A stretch of 64,000 nucleotides of DNA from JAHQVI01 sp963727575. Lineage in GTDB: Bacteria > Pseudomonadota > Alphaproteobacteria > Rhizobiales > Rhodomicrobiaceae. Position numbers and translations under genes: made by a program. The stretch is taken from the NCBI GenBank assembly GCA_963727575.1, contig CAVSIA010000012.1, positions 1 through 64,000 of the forward strand, given 5' to 3'. The number at the start of each line of letters is the position of its first letter. Positions within the stretch are counted from its first letter, which is position 1. Of this stretch, positions 19,467 to 27,929 are shown one piece after another. Below the pieces are notes generated by a model. It was given only the letters and a program-made list of their open reading frames with translations. It made no database searches and had not been told where the DNA came from.

Positions 19467-20036
19467 GTGATCGCAGCAGCAACCGCAAGCTCGCCCCCCG
19501 AGGCCTATCCGGCCCTCGTGCTCAACGCGGACTACCGACCTCTCAGCTACTACCCTTTATCCCTCTGGAGTTGGCAGGAAACGGTCAAGGCTGTGTTCCT
19601 CGACCGGGTGAATATCGTCTCCGAATACGAGCGCGCCGTGCGCAGCCCGACATTCGAGATGAAGCTGCCGAGCGTGGTCTCGCTCAAGATCTACGTGAAG
19701 CCGGCGCTCTATCCGGCCTTCACGCGGTTCAACGTGTTCCTGCGGGACCGGTTCTCATGCCAGTATTGCGGCGCCAAGGACGACCTGACCTTCGATCATC
19801 TTATCCCCCGCTCGCGGGGCGGGATGACCCGCTGGGACAACGTCGTCACCGCTTGCGCGCCGTGCAATCTGCGGAAAGGCGGGGCGATGCCGTCAAAGGC
19901 CGCTATGTGGCCATGGCAGACGCCCTACCGGCCAACGGTGCACGAGTTGCACCGCAACGGACGGCTGTTTCCGCCGAACTACCTGCATGAAAGCTGGCTC
20001 GACTATCTCTACTGGGATACGGAACTGGAGCCGTAA
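19467..20036 (+). CDS. HNH endonuclease domain protein
   Basis: 189 residues with an HNH/ββα-metal core, FSCQYCGAKDDLTFDHLIPR then MTRWDNVVTACAPCNLRKG. The CxxC pairs would bind structural zinc, and DH in FDHLIPR is the catalytic part. The N-terminus (ALVLNADYRPLSYYPLSLWS) is typical of a conserved alphaproteobacterial housekeeping-like HNH protein. GTG start with GGAAAGG upstream. No phage or intron context is visible, so it is probably not a homing enzyme. Confidence 0.9.
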   Translation: MIAAATASSPPEAYPALVLNADYRPLSYYPLSLWSWQETVKAVFLDRVNIVSEYERAVRSPTFEMKLPSVVSLKIYVKPALYPAFTRFNVFLRDRFSCQYCGAKDDLTFDHLIPRSRGGMTRWDNVVTACAPCNLRKGGAMPSKAAMWPWQTPYRPTVHELHRNGRLFPPNYLHESWLDYLYWDTELEP

Positions 20037-20070
20037 AATCTCCCGAAGGCGAGGAGAGTACACGAACGAA

Positions 20071-20099
20071 GAACGGGCGCCCGGATGGAGCGCCCGTTC
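20071..20099 (+). terminator. strong hairpin after the HNH gene
   Basis: GAACGGGCGC pairs perfectly with GCGCCCGTTC around a nine-base loop, 35 bp after the HNH stop. The following TCTCGATTCTC is only weakly T-rich. Confidence 0.7.
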
Positions 20100-20204
20100 T
20101 CGATTCTCGCCGATCGCAAACGCCTGGGGGGCGGCAGGCGATCAGCTTTGTTCGGGCGGCTCGTAATTCCTCGGCAATCTTCATCTCAGCCAAGCCGCTC
20201 GTTT

Positions 20205-20440
20205 GACGCGACGCAACTCAACCCGCACTCGACGCAATACAAACTCGGCACAACAGAGGGTAACGCGATCACTCAACGCTTACGCAAACACGAACTCATC
20301 AAAACGCAACGCGAACGCTTACGCACACTCACTCGGACGCAACAAACGCAACTTACGCAACTTACGCAACGCAACCTGACTCAACTCAACGCTACACAAC
20401 TCGACTCAACTCAGCGCCACACTCACACGCTACCTCTCCA
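20205..20440. repeat. A/C-rich degenerate repeat tract
   Basis: About 235 bp built from variants of CTCAACGC, ACGCAACT and CTCAACT, strikingly poor in G and T on this strand. It includes a short near-tandem block ttacgcaacttacgcaac at about 20351-20370. One forward frame across it would read TQLTQLTQRNLTQLNATQLD, but it lacks any protein-like context. The composition differs sharply from both flanks. I do not recognise it as a known element. Confidence 0.6.
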
Positions 20441-20471
20441 GAAGCCCGATGCGGGCCCGTCTTCGCCCGGC

Positions 20472-20711
20472 CTAGGCTCGGCCGGTCGTCCGATAGGCCA
20501 CCGTCGCGGGGTCCGAGGCGAATGGCAAAACAAGCTGAAGGCGGTGTTCTGCTTGCGGGGAATGCAGAGGGGCTTCGAAGGGGCCTTTTTCCGCCGTCAG
20601 AAATTCAGCATGTTTCATTCGCTTCTCCGCGACCGAACGCAGGACGCTGTTCGCAATACTCCCCAACTGTCTCCAGTCGGGATCGGACTCGTGCTTCACT
20701 GGACGCTCCAC
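20472..20711 (-). CDS. possible small protein, unknown
   Basis: A 79-residue frame from a GTG (MERPVKHESDPDWRQLGS) with a plausible amphipathic stretch, IANSVLRSVAEKRMKHAEFL. If expressed, its transcript would run into the A/C-rich tract as a G/T-rich 3' region. No clear ribosome site was found and no family is recognised. It could be chance. Confidence 0.3.
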   Translation of the reverse strand: MERPVKHESDPDWRQLGSIANSVLRSVAEKRMKHAEFLTAEKGPFEAPLHSPQAEHRLQLVLPFASDPATVAYRTTGRA

Positions 20712-20727
20712 TATTACTGATACTGTT

Positions 20728-20747
20728 AAGAAGGCGTTTACCTTCTT
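20728..20747. terminator. hairpin AAGAAGG/CCTTCTT
   Basis: A seven-pair stem with a six-base loop followed by ctgatttgat lies in the gap before the convergent reverse-strand gene at 20851. The adjacent sequence is A/T-rich. Confidence 0.45.
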
Positions 20748-20850
20748 CTGATTTGATATCCGATTCGCGGCCGATCGTCATCTGTTCGCAACAGTCAATC
20801 CCTTAACGATTTGCAATCTGTGGATTTCCCAGGGTTGATGCAGAAAAGAC

Positions 20851-21414
20851 TCATTCGACCGCAATCCCGCGGTGCGCAAGCCGGCCGCGCAAATCCGCGA
20901 TATCGTGCTCCAATGCCGGCACTAACGTCTCGCGCACCGAGTTTGTTTCCTTCTGCCAGCTCTTTGCCAACTCGATAGCCGTGCCCTGCCCCTGGGCCAG
21001 ACCGCCGGCCAGCGCATCGGCGGTGTCGTAATAGCGCCTGACGCCGGTGAGGATCATCGAAGGAAGCTGAAACGTCACCGACTGCTGCTTCATCGTCTCC
21101 CAGACGAAGTTCTGCAGCGCGAAGATCTCCTTCTGCGACTGGAAGCGCCAGCCATCCTTGTTGATGATGTTGTCGGCGAAAACGTCAGCCTGCTTCAGAT
21201 TGTCGTTGAGCTCGTCGAGCAAGGCGCGGCGCATGAAATAGCCCTCGCGCTCGCCGCGGGCGGTCTCGAAATCGAGCGCGGTGCGGTAGCCGGCCTGTGC
21301 GGCGAGGAAAACGCCGAGCACCGTCGACAGAACGATGACGAGATTGGAAACCCAGAACTCCAGATTGCCCTGATCCCGGACCTTGAAGATACGCAAGACA
21401 CGCGGCACAGCCAT
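20851..21414 (-). CDS. single-pass membrane protein, unknown
   Basis: 187 residues from MAVPRVLRIFKVRD, with GGGGGAA upstream. One transmembrane helix (LVIVLSTVLGVFLAAQAGY) is followed by a long, largely helical soluble domain (REGYFMRRALLDELNDNLKQ and so on). It resembles the general plan of uncharacterised proteins with an N-terminal anchor. Divergent from the TetR gene, with an operator-like dyad between, so it may be that regulator's target. Confidence 0.6.
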   Translation of the reverse strand: MAVPRVLRIFKVRDQGNLEFWVSNLVIVLSTVLGVFLAAQAGYRTALDFETARGEREGYFMRRALLDELNDNLKQADVFADNIINKDGWRFQSQKEIFALQNFVWETMKQQSVTFQLPSMILTGVRRYYDTADALAGGLAQGQGTAIELAKSWQKETNSVRETLVPALEHDIADLRGRLAHRGIAVE

Positions 21415-21524
21415 TTTCAATTCCCCCAAAATCATTGCGCACACGGCGCAGTTCCCATCGCGCCTTCTGTAGCCAAGCAAAGCAGGCGCAAATTAAGGCA
21501 CGATGTCAGATTATGCAATTGATT

Positions 21525-21540
21525 CAGAATGATCGTTCTG
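21525..21540. promoter_or_regulatory. TetR-type operator candidate CAGAATGATCGTTCTG
   Basis: A 16-bp near-perfect dyad (one mismatched pair) with GATC at the centre, 15 bp before the TetR ATG and inside the divergent promoter region. GAAYGATCRTTC-like dyads are common for TetR proteins of the clade with a MPKPKNYT-type N-terminus. It probably autoregulates and may control the divergent membrane-protein gene. Confidence 0.6.
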
Positions 21541-21554
21541 TTATTTTCTCGATC

Positions 21555-22154
21555 ATGCCGAAACCCAAGAACTACACACAAGCTGAACTGATCTCCCGAG
21601 CGATGGAGCAGTTCTGGGAGCACGGCTTCTACGCGACCTCGATCGACGACCTCGTCGCGCGCACCGGGGTGAGCCGGCATGGGCTTTACACCGGCTTCAA
21701 GGACAAGCGCGGCCTGTTCGTTTCGGCGGTAGAGGCCTATTTCGAGACGGTGGTGACACCGGCCTTCGCCCGCGTCGAGGCCGAGGGCGCCGGTCTTGCC
21801 GAGATCCGCAGCTATTTCGAGCATCAGATCCGGCTGGCGGAGCAGCACGGCCTTCCCGGACCGGGTTGCCTCGTCGCCAATACCATGACGGAGAGCGGCC
21901 CGCATGACGGCGCTTTCCGCGCCCTGGTCATTCGCCATCTGGGCCGTCTCACCGCCGGTTTTCGCAGCGCGATCGAGCACGACGCCCGCAAAGCGGGATG
22001 TTTGCCGGAGATCGATGCCCCTGCTTTGGCGCGGATGCTGACGATTTCGGCGCAGGGTCTGTGGTCGGTGTCGCGCGTGATCGCCGACGCCGCCGAACTG
22101 CGCGGCTATGTCGACACCCTTCTGGCACCCATCGAGGAGAAGCTTGGACGATGA
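21555..22154 (+). CDS. TetR-family transcriptional regulator
   Basis: 199 residues starting MPKPKNYTQAELISRAMEQF, with the helix-turn-helix ATSIDDLVARTGVSRHGLYT followed by GFKDKRGLF. The C-terminal domain contains LPGPGCLVANTM, typical of regulators near quinone, aldehyde or electrophile detoxification genes. The ligand is unknown here. The upstream dyad fits autoregulation. The longer open frame upstream is not supported. Confidence 0.88.
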   Translation: MPKPKNYTQAELISRAMEQFWEHGFYATSIDDLVARTGVSRHGLYTGFKDKRGLFVSAVEAYFETVVTPAFARVEAEGAGLAEIRSYFEHQIRLAEQHGLPGPGCLVANTMTESGPHDGAFRALVIRHLGRLTAGFRSAIEHDARKAGCLPEIDAPALARMLTISAQGLWSVSRVIADAAELRGYVDTLLAPIEEKLGR

Positions 22155-22295
22155 CCGGGACCGATATCCTCAGCCCGGCGGCCCGGCGCTTCCCGCTAAG
22201 AGCCTTCGTTCTCGCCTGGGCCGAGATGGTGGTCGCCTGCCTGATCGCGCGTGCAGGCTTCCGGCGCTTCGCAGGCTGAGCGCGCGACAACGAAA

Positions 22296-22328
22296 CACCG
22301 CGGCAAACGAGGGCCGTTTGCCGCGGTG
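22296..22328. terminator. very strong bidirectional hairpin
   Basis: CACCGCGGCAAAC pairs with GTTTGCCGCGGTG (13 bp, perfect) around a seven-base loop, between the end of the TetR region and the convergent small secreted gene. Confidence 0.8.
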
Positions 22329-22343
22329 CCGATTACCTGCCGC

Positions 22344-22487
22344 CTACTTCATGCATTTGCCGTGCGTGTCATCCCAGGTCATATGAGCCTTCTCACAATC
22401 GGCCTTGGTGGTCGGCGCGTCATTCGCATATGCCGTACCGGCAATTGCAAGAGCCGCCGCCAGAGCGAGTGCGGGGACGAACTTCAT
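22344..22487 (-). CDS. tiny secreted protein (47 residues)
   Basis: MKFVPALALAAALAIAGTAYA is a clear signal peptide. The mature part is only about 26 residues, NDAPTTKADCEKAHMTWDD then THGKCMK, with two cysteines that could form a disulfide. AGGAG eight bases upstream fixes the start. Similar tiny two-Cys periplasmic proteins occur in Rhizobiales; function unknown. Confidence 0.7.
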   Translation of the reverse strand: MKFVPALALAAALAIAGTAYANDAPTTKADCEKAHMTWDDTHGKCMK

Positions 22488-22670
22488 GATCGGGTCTCCT
22501 GGATTTATTGTGGATGTCTGTGGGGCCAGACCGCGACCACTATGACAGACGCTGCTCAAAGCGTGAGCAGATCCTGGCGCGGCGCTTAACCAAATGCAGC
22601 GTTCGTGGAGCGTTTTGAATGGGTGCCGGCAACGCTCCGTAAAGAGAGGATCGCGCGTCGGCTGGGCCGG

Positions 22671-23096
22671 CTACCGGCCCGCAGGCGACCAGCCTGGAGG
22701 CGCCAGCTCGAACCCGGCGAACTCGAAGCCCGGCGCCACCGTGCACCCGACAAGCGTCCACGCGCCAAGGCTGCGCGCCGACTGCCAGGCCATCATGGGC
22801 ACGACCGCCTGCGGCCTCTGCCCGGCGGCGAGATCGGTCCCCAGCGTCAAGGTGGAGCGCACGCCGTCCTCGGCGATGCTCATCTCGAGCGGCGCACCGG
22901 CATGGAAGTGCCAGACCTCGACGGCATCGACGCGGTGCCAGTGCGAGACCTCGCCCACGGCCAGCAGGAAGTAGATCGCGGTCGACGCCGCGCGTTCGCC
23001 GGCCGGCTGCGGATCTCGGAAGGTCTCGCGGAAATGACCGCCCTCCGGATGGGGCTGCAAGCCGAGTTGTTCGATGATCTCCTGCGCTGTCTGCAT
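22671..23096 (-). CDS. cupin-fold protein, DUF985 type
   Basis: 141 residues with the family N-terminus IIEQLGLQPHPEGGHFRETF, the cupin metal motif SHWHRVDAVEVWHFHAG and the C-terminal GCTVAPGFEFAGFELA. The histidines in HWHR and WHFH and a later Glu would bind metal. It is cytoplasmic, and its enzymatic role is unknown. Full length and intact. Confidence 0.9.
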   Translation of the reverse strand: MQTAQEIIEQLGLQPHPEGGHFRETFRDPQPAGERAASTAIYFLLAVGEVSHWHRVDAVEVWHFHAGAPLEMSIAEDGVRSTLTLGTDLAAGQRPQAVVPMMAWQSARSLGAWTLVGCTVAPGFEFAGFELAPPGWSPAGR

Positions 23097-23324
23097 CCTC
23101 GTTCATCCTCTGCCCTTGGCACTCGCCGCGCGCAAGCCCTCCGCGGCTTGTCCAGCCCCGCCGCGCGTCATCGCACATTCTATCCACAGGCTAAAGCAGG
23201 CCGATCTGTAATCGCTGGAACCTTTTGCCCGGTCACCTCGTTCTTACCACAAGTTGCGGCGATGAAACGAGCTTTAAGACCACCCAATGCTCGGCACATC
23301 GCCTTCCAGATAGGAGATTAGGAG

Positions 23325-23573
23325 ATGTTTTCTTCAGGTATTGGCAAGAGCGGCGTTATATTTATCGGTACACTTGCAGTTGTTGTTTCAATTGCATTTG
23401 CAGCGCTGGCCATGCCCGAAGCGGAGCAACTTCCGGAGGCGCAGGCAACCACCTCCGCCACGCCCGTCATCGAACAGGCGCAGGTCATTTATCGTCACGA
23501 GAACGCAGCCGGCGAACCCCTCGATACGCAGACCGCGGCTCTCGAAAAACGTGGCGGCATCGTCGCCAAATAA
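23325..23573 (+). CDS. small secreted or membrane-anchored protein, unknown
   Basis: 82 residues. The hydrophobic segment SGVIFIGTLAVVVSIAFAALAM is either a signal peptide or an anchor, followed by an Ala/Gln/Glu-rich tail. GGAGATTAGGAG precedes the ATG closely. No family recognised. Confidence 0.6.
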   Translation: MFSSGIGKSGVIFIGTLAVVVSIAFAALAMPEAEQLPEAQATTSATPVIEQAQVIYRHENAAGEPLDTQTAALEKRGGIVAK

Positions 23574-23599
23574 CAAAGCGTAACGCGTAAGACCCTCCC

Positions 23600-23651
23600 A
23601 GCGCGCCGCCCCGCCGTAAATGCGTATACGGGGCTGGCGCGTTTTGCTTTT
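23600..23651 (+). terminator. rho-independent terminator
   Basis: GCGCGCCGCCCCG pairs with CGGGGCTGGCGCG around a loop containing taaatgcgtata, followed by TTTTGCTTTT. It ends the small-protein transcript before the serC leader. Confidence 0.75.
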
Positions 23652-23748
23652 CTGCTCATCACCTTGACTTCATCTTCGGCAAGGCGTATCCGCGTCGGTG
23701 GGACACCTCCCCCCAACGGGAGGCAACTATCTGGAAGGGTAGACGCCA
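23652..23748 (+). ncRNA. structured serC leader (candidate serC RNA motif)
   Basis: Between the terminator and serC lies a leader with the hairpin CCTCCC/GGGAGG (23706-23711 with 23718-23723) and a G/C-rich upstream arm, ggcaaggcgtatccgcgtcg. A conserved serC RNA motif has been described upstream of alphaproteobacterial serC genes, and location and size fit. I could not verify the consensus by alignment. Confidence 0.45.
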
Positions 23749-24926
23749 ATGACCATGCCGCAACCGGCCGCGCGCCCGCGCGTGCCGCATTTTTCTTCCG
23801 GCCCCTGCGCCAAGCGCCCCGGCTACGATGTCAACAATCTGAAAGACGCGCTGCTCGGCCGTTCGCACCGCTCCAAAGAGGGCAAGGCGCGGCTCAAGCT
23901 CGCCATCGACAAGACCCGCGCCATCCTCGGCGTGCCGGCCGACTATCTGATCGGCATCACGCCCGCCTCGGATACCGGCGCTTTCGAGATGGCGATGTGG
24001 TCGCTGCTCGGCGAGCGCGGCGTCGACGTGCTGGCCTGGGAAAGCTTCGGCCAGGGCTGGGTCACCGACATCCTCAAAGAGCTGAAGATCGAGGACGCGC
24101 GCAAGATCGCCGCCGATTACGGCGAACTGCCCGACCTCACCGAGGTCGAATTTCGCCCGCGACGTGGTGTTCACCTGGAACGGCACGACCTCGGGCGTGC
24201 GCGTTCCGGACGGCGACTGGATCCCGGCCAACCGCGAAGGGCTCACGCTTTGCGACGCAACCTCCGCCGCCTTCGCGCAGAACCTCGCCTGGGACAAGCT
24301 CGATGTGACGACCTTCTCCTGGCAGAAGGTGCTCGGCGGGGAGGCGCAGCACGGCGTCATCATCCTCAGCCCGCGCGCCGTCAAGCGGCTGGAGAGCTAC
24401 ACGCCGGCCTGGCCGCTGCCGAAACTGTTCCGGCTGGTGAAGAAGGGCAAGATCGATACCGCCTTTTTCGAAGGCGCGACGATCAACACGCCGTCCATGC
24501 TCTGCGTCGAGGACTATCTGGACGCGCTCGGCTGGGCGGAAAGCCTCGGCGGCCTTGCCGCGCTGCAGGCCCGCGCCGATGCGAACGCCAAAGTCATCGC
24601 CGACTGGGTCGAGCGAACACCGACTGGGTCGGCTTCCTGGCGGTCAAGCCGGCGATCCGCTCCAACACCTCGGTCTGTCTGAAGATCGTCGATCCGGAAG
24701 TCGACCAGCGCTCCGGCAGAGACCCAGGCGGCGATCGCCAAGCAGATCGCATCGAGCGCTGGAAAAGCTCGGCGTGGCCATGGATATCGGCTCCTATCGC
24801 GATGCGCCTCCCGGCCTGCGGATCTGGGCCGGCGCGACGGTCGAAAAGGCCGACCTGGAAGCGCTGATGCCCTGGCTCGACTGGGCCTTCGCCAACGTCA
24901 AAGCCGAGGCATTGAAAGCTGCTTAG
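23749..24926 (+). CDS. serC: phosphoserine aminotransferase (several frameshifts)
   Basis: Converts 3-phosphohydroxypyruvate and glutamate to phosphoserine with PLP. Family stretches are VPHFSSGPCAKRPGYDV, GITPASDTGAFEMAMWSLLG and FSWQKVLGGEAQHGVI, whose Lys binds PLP. The frame moves near 24158 (extra T), near 24620 (two bases), 24700 and 24757. The repaired end reads EALMPWLDWAFANVKAEALKA. About 390 residues. Partner of serA 135 bp downstream. The breaks look like sequence errors, because every segment between them is well conserved. Confidence 0.93.
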
Positions 24927-25061
24927 GCGATCGTCCGATTGGCTGCGTCGCCTGAAGGCGGCGCATGCCGCCGGGACTCTCGCCGATGCAAAGCTCCGGC
25001 GCCGAATGCGCCGGATGCAATCGACGCAAAGATAATTTCCCGAGAGTTCAGGAGGCATCAA

Positions 25062-26650
25062 ATGGCTCCCCGCGTACTCATCGCCGACAAGCTGTCGCCG
25101 CTGGCGCAGCAGATATTCGACAGACCGCGATGTCGACATCGACGTCAAGATCGGCCTCAGACAAGGACGAACTGGCCGACATCATCGGCCAGTATGACGG
25201 TCTCGCCGTCCGCTCGGCGACCAAGGTCACCGAGAAGGTGCTGGCAGGCGCCGGCGATCTGAAGGTGATCGGCCGCGCCGGCATCGGCGTCGACAATATC
25301 GACGTGCCCGCAGCGACCGCCAAGGGCATCATCGTGATGAACACGCCCTTCGGCAATTCGATCACCACCGCCGAGCACGCCATCTCCATGATGATGGCGC
25401 TGGCCCGCCAGATTCCCGAAGCCGACCGCTCGACCCAGGCCGGCAAGTGGGAGAAGTCCAAATTCATGGGCGTCGAGGTGACCGGCAAGACGCTCGGCGT
25501 GATCGGCTGCGGCAATATCGGCTCGATCGTCGCCAGCCGCGGCGCAGGGCCTGGCCATGAAGGTGATCGCCTTCGATCCGTTCCTGACGCCGGAGCGGGC
25601 CATCGATCTGGGCGTGGAGAAGGTCGAGCTCGACGAGCTGCTGCGCCGCGCCGATTTCATCACGCTGCACACGCCGCTGACCGACCAGCACCAAATATAT
25701 CATCAATGCCGAGAGCCATCGCGAAGACCAAAAAGGGCGTGCGCATCATCAATTGCGCGCGCGGCGGGCTGATCGATGAGGCGGCGCTGGCCGAGGCGAT
25801 GCAGTCCGGCCATGTGGCGGGCGCGGCGCTCGATGTGTTCGAGACCGAGCCGGCGACCGACAACCCGCTGTTCGGCCTGCCCAATCGTGATCTGCACCCC
25901 GCATCTGGGCGCATCGACCAACGAGGCGCAGGAGAATGTCGCCGTGCAGGTGGCCGAGCAGATGTCGGACTATCTGATCAAGGGCGCGATCACCAACGCG
26001 ATCAACTTCCCCTCGATCTCGGCGGAGGAAGCCCCGCGCCTGCGGCCCTTCGTCAAGCTGGCCGAACAGCTCGGCTCGATGGCCGGCCAGCTCACCGAAA
26101 CCGGCCTCAGCCAGATCCGCCTCGAATATGCCGGCGAGATCGGCGACATGAACACCAAGGCGCTGACGGCGGCGGCGCTGACCGGCGTGCTGCGGCCGTT
26201 GCTGCAGGATGTGAATATGGTCAGCGCGCCGGTTATTGCCCGCCAGCGCGGCATCATGGTCGAGGAGGTGCGCCGCGATCAGCAGGGCGCCTATGAGACC
26301 TATATGCGCGTGACGGTGAAGAACCGAGCGGCAGGAGCGCTCCGTGGCCGGAACGGTGTTCTCCGACGGCCGCCCGCGCCTCATTCAGATCCACGGCATC
26401 GAGCTGGAGGCCGAACTGACGCCGCATATGCTGTATACGGAAAATGACGACAAGCCCGGCTATATCGGCGCGCTCGGCACGCTGCTGGGCGAGCCCGGCG
26501 TCAATATCGCGACCTTCAATCTCGGCCGCGAGATCCGTTGGCGGCAAGGCGATCGCCCTGATCGGCATCGACGCCCCGATCGAGGACGCCATCCTCGACC
26601 GGGTGCGCACCCTGCCCCACGTCATGCGGGCGAGCCGGCTGCGCTTCTGA
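25062..26650 (+). CDS. serA: D-3-phosphoglycerate dehydrogenase (eight frameshifts)
   Basis: First committed step of serine synthesis, NAD-dependent. The NAD loop GVIGCGNIGSIVASR, catalytic Arg/Glu region INCARGGLIDEAALAEAM and TPHLGASTNEAQENVAVQ are clear. The C-terminus carries an intervening domain plus an ACT domain (ENDDKPGYIGALGTLLGEPG) for serine feedback. Single extra bases occur at about 25122, 25159, 25541, 25689, 25717, 25886, 26322 and 26538. Removing them gives an uninterrupted protein of about 526 residues. Start MAPRVLIADKL has AGGAGG upstream. Confidence 0.93.
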
Positions 26651-26693
26651 CAAGCGGCGTATGCGCTCTATCGAACGCCGAGCAGGCCGGACC

Positions 26694-27150
26694 TTATTCC
26701 GGCCGCTCCGCTTGGCGCATCAACCCGAGCGCAATGATCAGATATCGGAGCACGAGGGAGGCGAAGCATGTCGCGGCGACGATAATAGAGGACGAGCTTC
26801 GGCACAAAGACCGCCGCAGACGGCGGCTGGCGCAAGACGAAGAGGGCCGCGGGAGCCAGGGCAAAGACAAGGGTCGAGACCAGCCAAGAGCGGGCCGGGA
26901 CCCAGCCATATCGCCGAATGAGCCACGCCGCGACCGCGCCTGCAATCAGCGCCGGACCGCCGCCGATGATATAGGGCATCAGAAGCAGGTCGGGCGGCGC
27001 GTTCAGCAGTGAAAACGAAAACTCGCCTTGGTCCAACGCGAACCAGGCGACGATGGGCAAAAAGCCCAGCGGCGGACCGGCGACTGCGATGAGCAATCCG
27101 GCCGCAAGCGGCCTTGCCCATGACGACCTTTCCAACGCCGGCAACTGCAT
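26694..27150 (-). CDS. small multi-pass membrane protein (one frameshift)
   Basis: Starts MQLPALERSSWARPL with GGGAGAAG upstream. Hydrophobic helices include LAAGLLIAVAGPPLGFLPI, LLMPYIIGGGPALIAGAVAA and WLVSTLVFALAPAALFVL. One extra base near 26787 shifts the frame; removed, the last helix reads IIVAATCFASLVLRYLIIAL and the protein ends at 26694. About 151 residues, four helices. No family recognised. Convergent with serA. Confidence 0.6.
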
Positions 27151-27266
27151 TGCTTCTCCCTCCCGCCGCGAGCACCGTCCGCCCAATGATGGGGAAAAGT
27201 AAAGCACAGGCGGGCTGAACGGCATCTGAGAGCTGAAGACAGACGACCGAAGCGCAGGTGTACGGC

Positions 27267-27746
27267 TTATGCCGGCGGCTCCGGAGATCCGATCCACCTG
27301 AGCTTCCCGACCAAACTGCGCAACACGAATGCGGCGAAGATGGTGGGCAGGAAGAATAGCTTCAGCACGATCCAGATCGTCTCCGATAGCGACCGCGTAT
27401 CCTCGCGCGCGATAACCGCGATCACTATGATTGGAACGATCCCGATCAGGAACGCGCCGAACCCGTATGCGCGGCTGACCCAGCCTTTCTCCTTGATCCG
27501 TCCCGAAATCAACTCCGCAGCAAGGACCGTCAGCATTCCGGCGAACAGCAGGGCGAAAGAAAATTGGAAGACAGCGGACGTCACGGCCGCTGTGTTGATG
27601 TCGACGGCATCAGAGCTGAACGATTGCTCCACCACGATGATTACCAGCAGCGCGAGACACTCAAGAACGGGCGCCGCCAGAACGACGAGCCAGAACACCG
27701 CGGTGGGCCGCGTCCTGACCGTCTGCTGCAATTGATCGACTGCCAT
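27267..27746 (-). CDS. four-helix membrane protein, unknown
   Basis: 159 residues from MAVDQLQQTVRTRP, with GGGAGG six bases upstream. Four hydrophobic segments: AVFWLVVLAAPVLECLALLV, AVFQFSFALLFAGMLTVLA, FGAFLIGIVPIIVIAVI and LKLFFLPTIFAAFVL. It is adjacent to, and styled like, the membrane protein at 26694, so the two may act together. No motif suggests a substrate. Confidence 0.6.
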   Translation of the reverse strand: MAVDQLQQTVRTRPTAVFWLVVLAAPVLECLALLVIIVVEQSFSSDAVDINTAAVTSAVFQFSFALLFAGMLTVLAAELISGRIKEKGWVSRAYGFGAFLIGIVPIIVIAVIAREDTRSLSETIWIVLKLFFLPTIFAAFVLRSLVGKLRWIGSPEPPA

Positions 27747-27929
27747 TGCCTCCCTCCGTCGATGAGTCCGCGGACGCGCCGTCGATAAGCGCCGCGCCGC
27801 TGCCGACGAATACTGGTCCTGCGCCACAATTCCAAACTGCGTTACCCGCGGCGGCGTCTGCGTTATGCTGGATTGTTCTGCGCGTTCAGGAAAGCGCGAA
27901 CTCAAAAAATCACAATTGGGAGGCGACGC

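Noticed and set aside
20205..20440. CRISPR array
   Set aside because: The repeats are degenerate, short and irregularly spaced with no unique spacers of constant length, and no cas genes are in the window.
20085..20720. 211-codon forward frame with repeated TQL residues across the A/C-rich tract
   Set aside because: The low-complexity peptide simply reflects the nucleotide repeat; there is no ribosome site, and the frame begins inside the terminator hairpin.
24158..26650. Programmed +1 frameshifting or genuine pseudogenes in serC and serA
   Set aside because: Up to eight independent sites in one essential gene, no common slippery sequence or stimulator, and undamaged conservation between breaks. 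Sequence error is far more likely.
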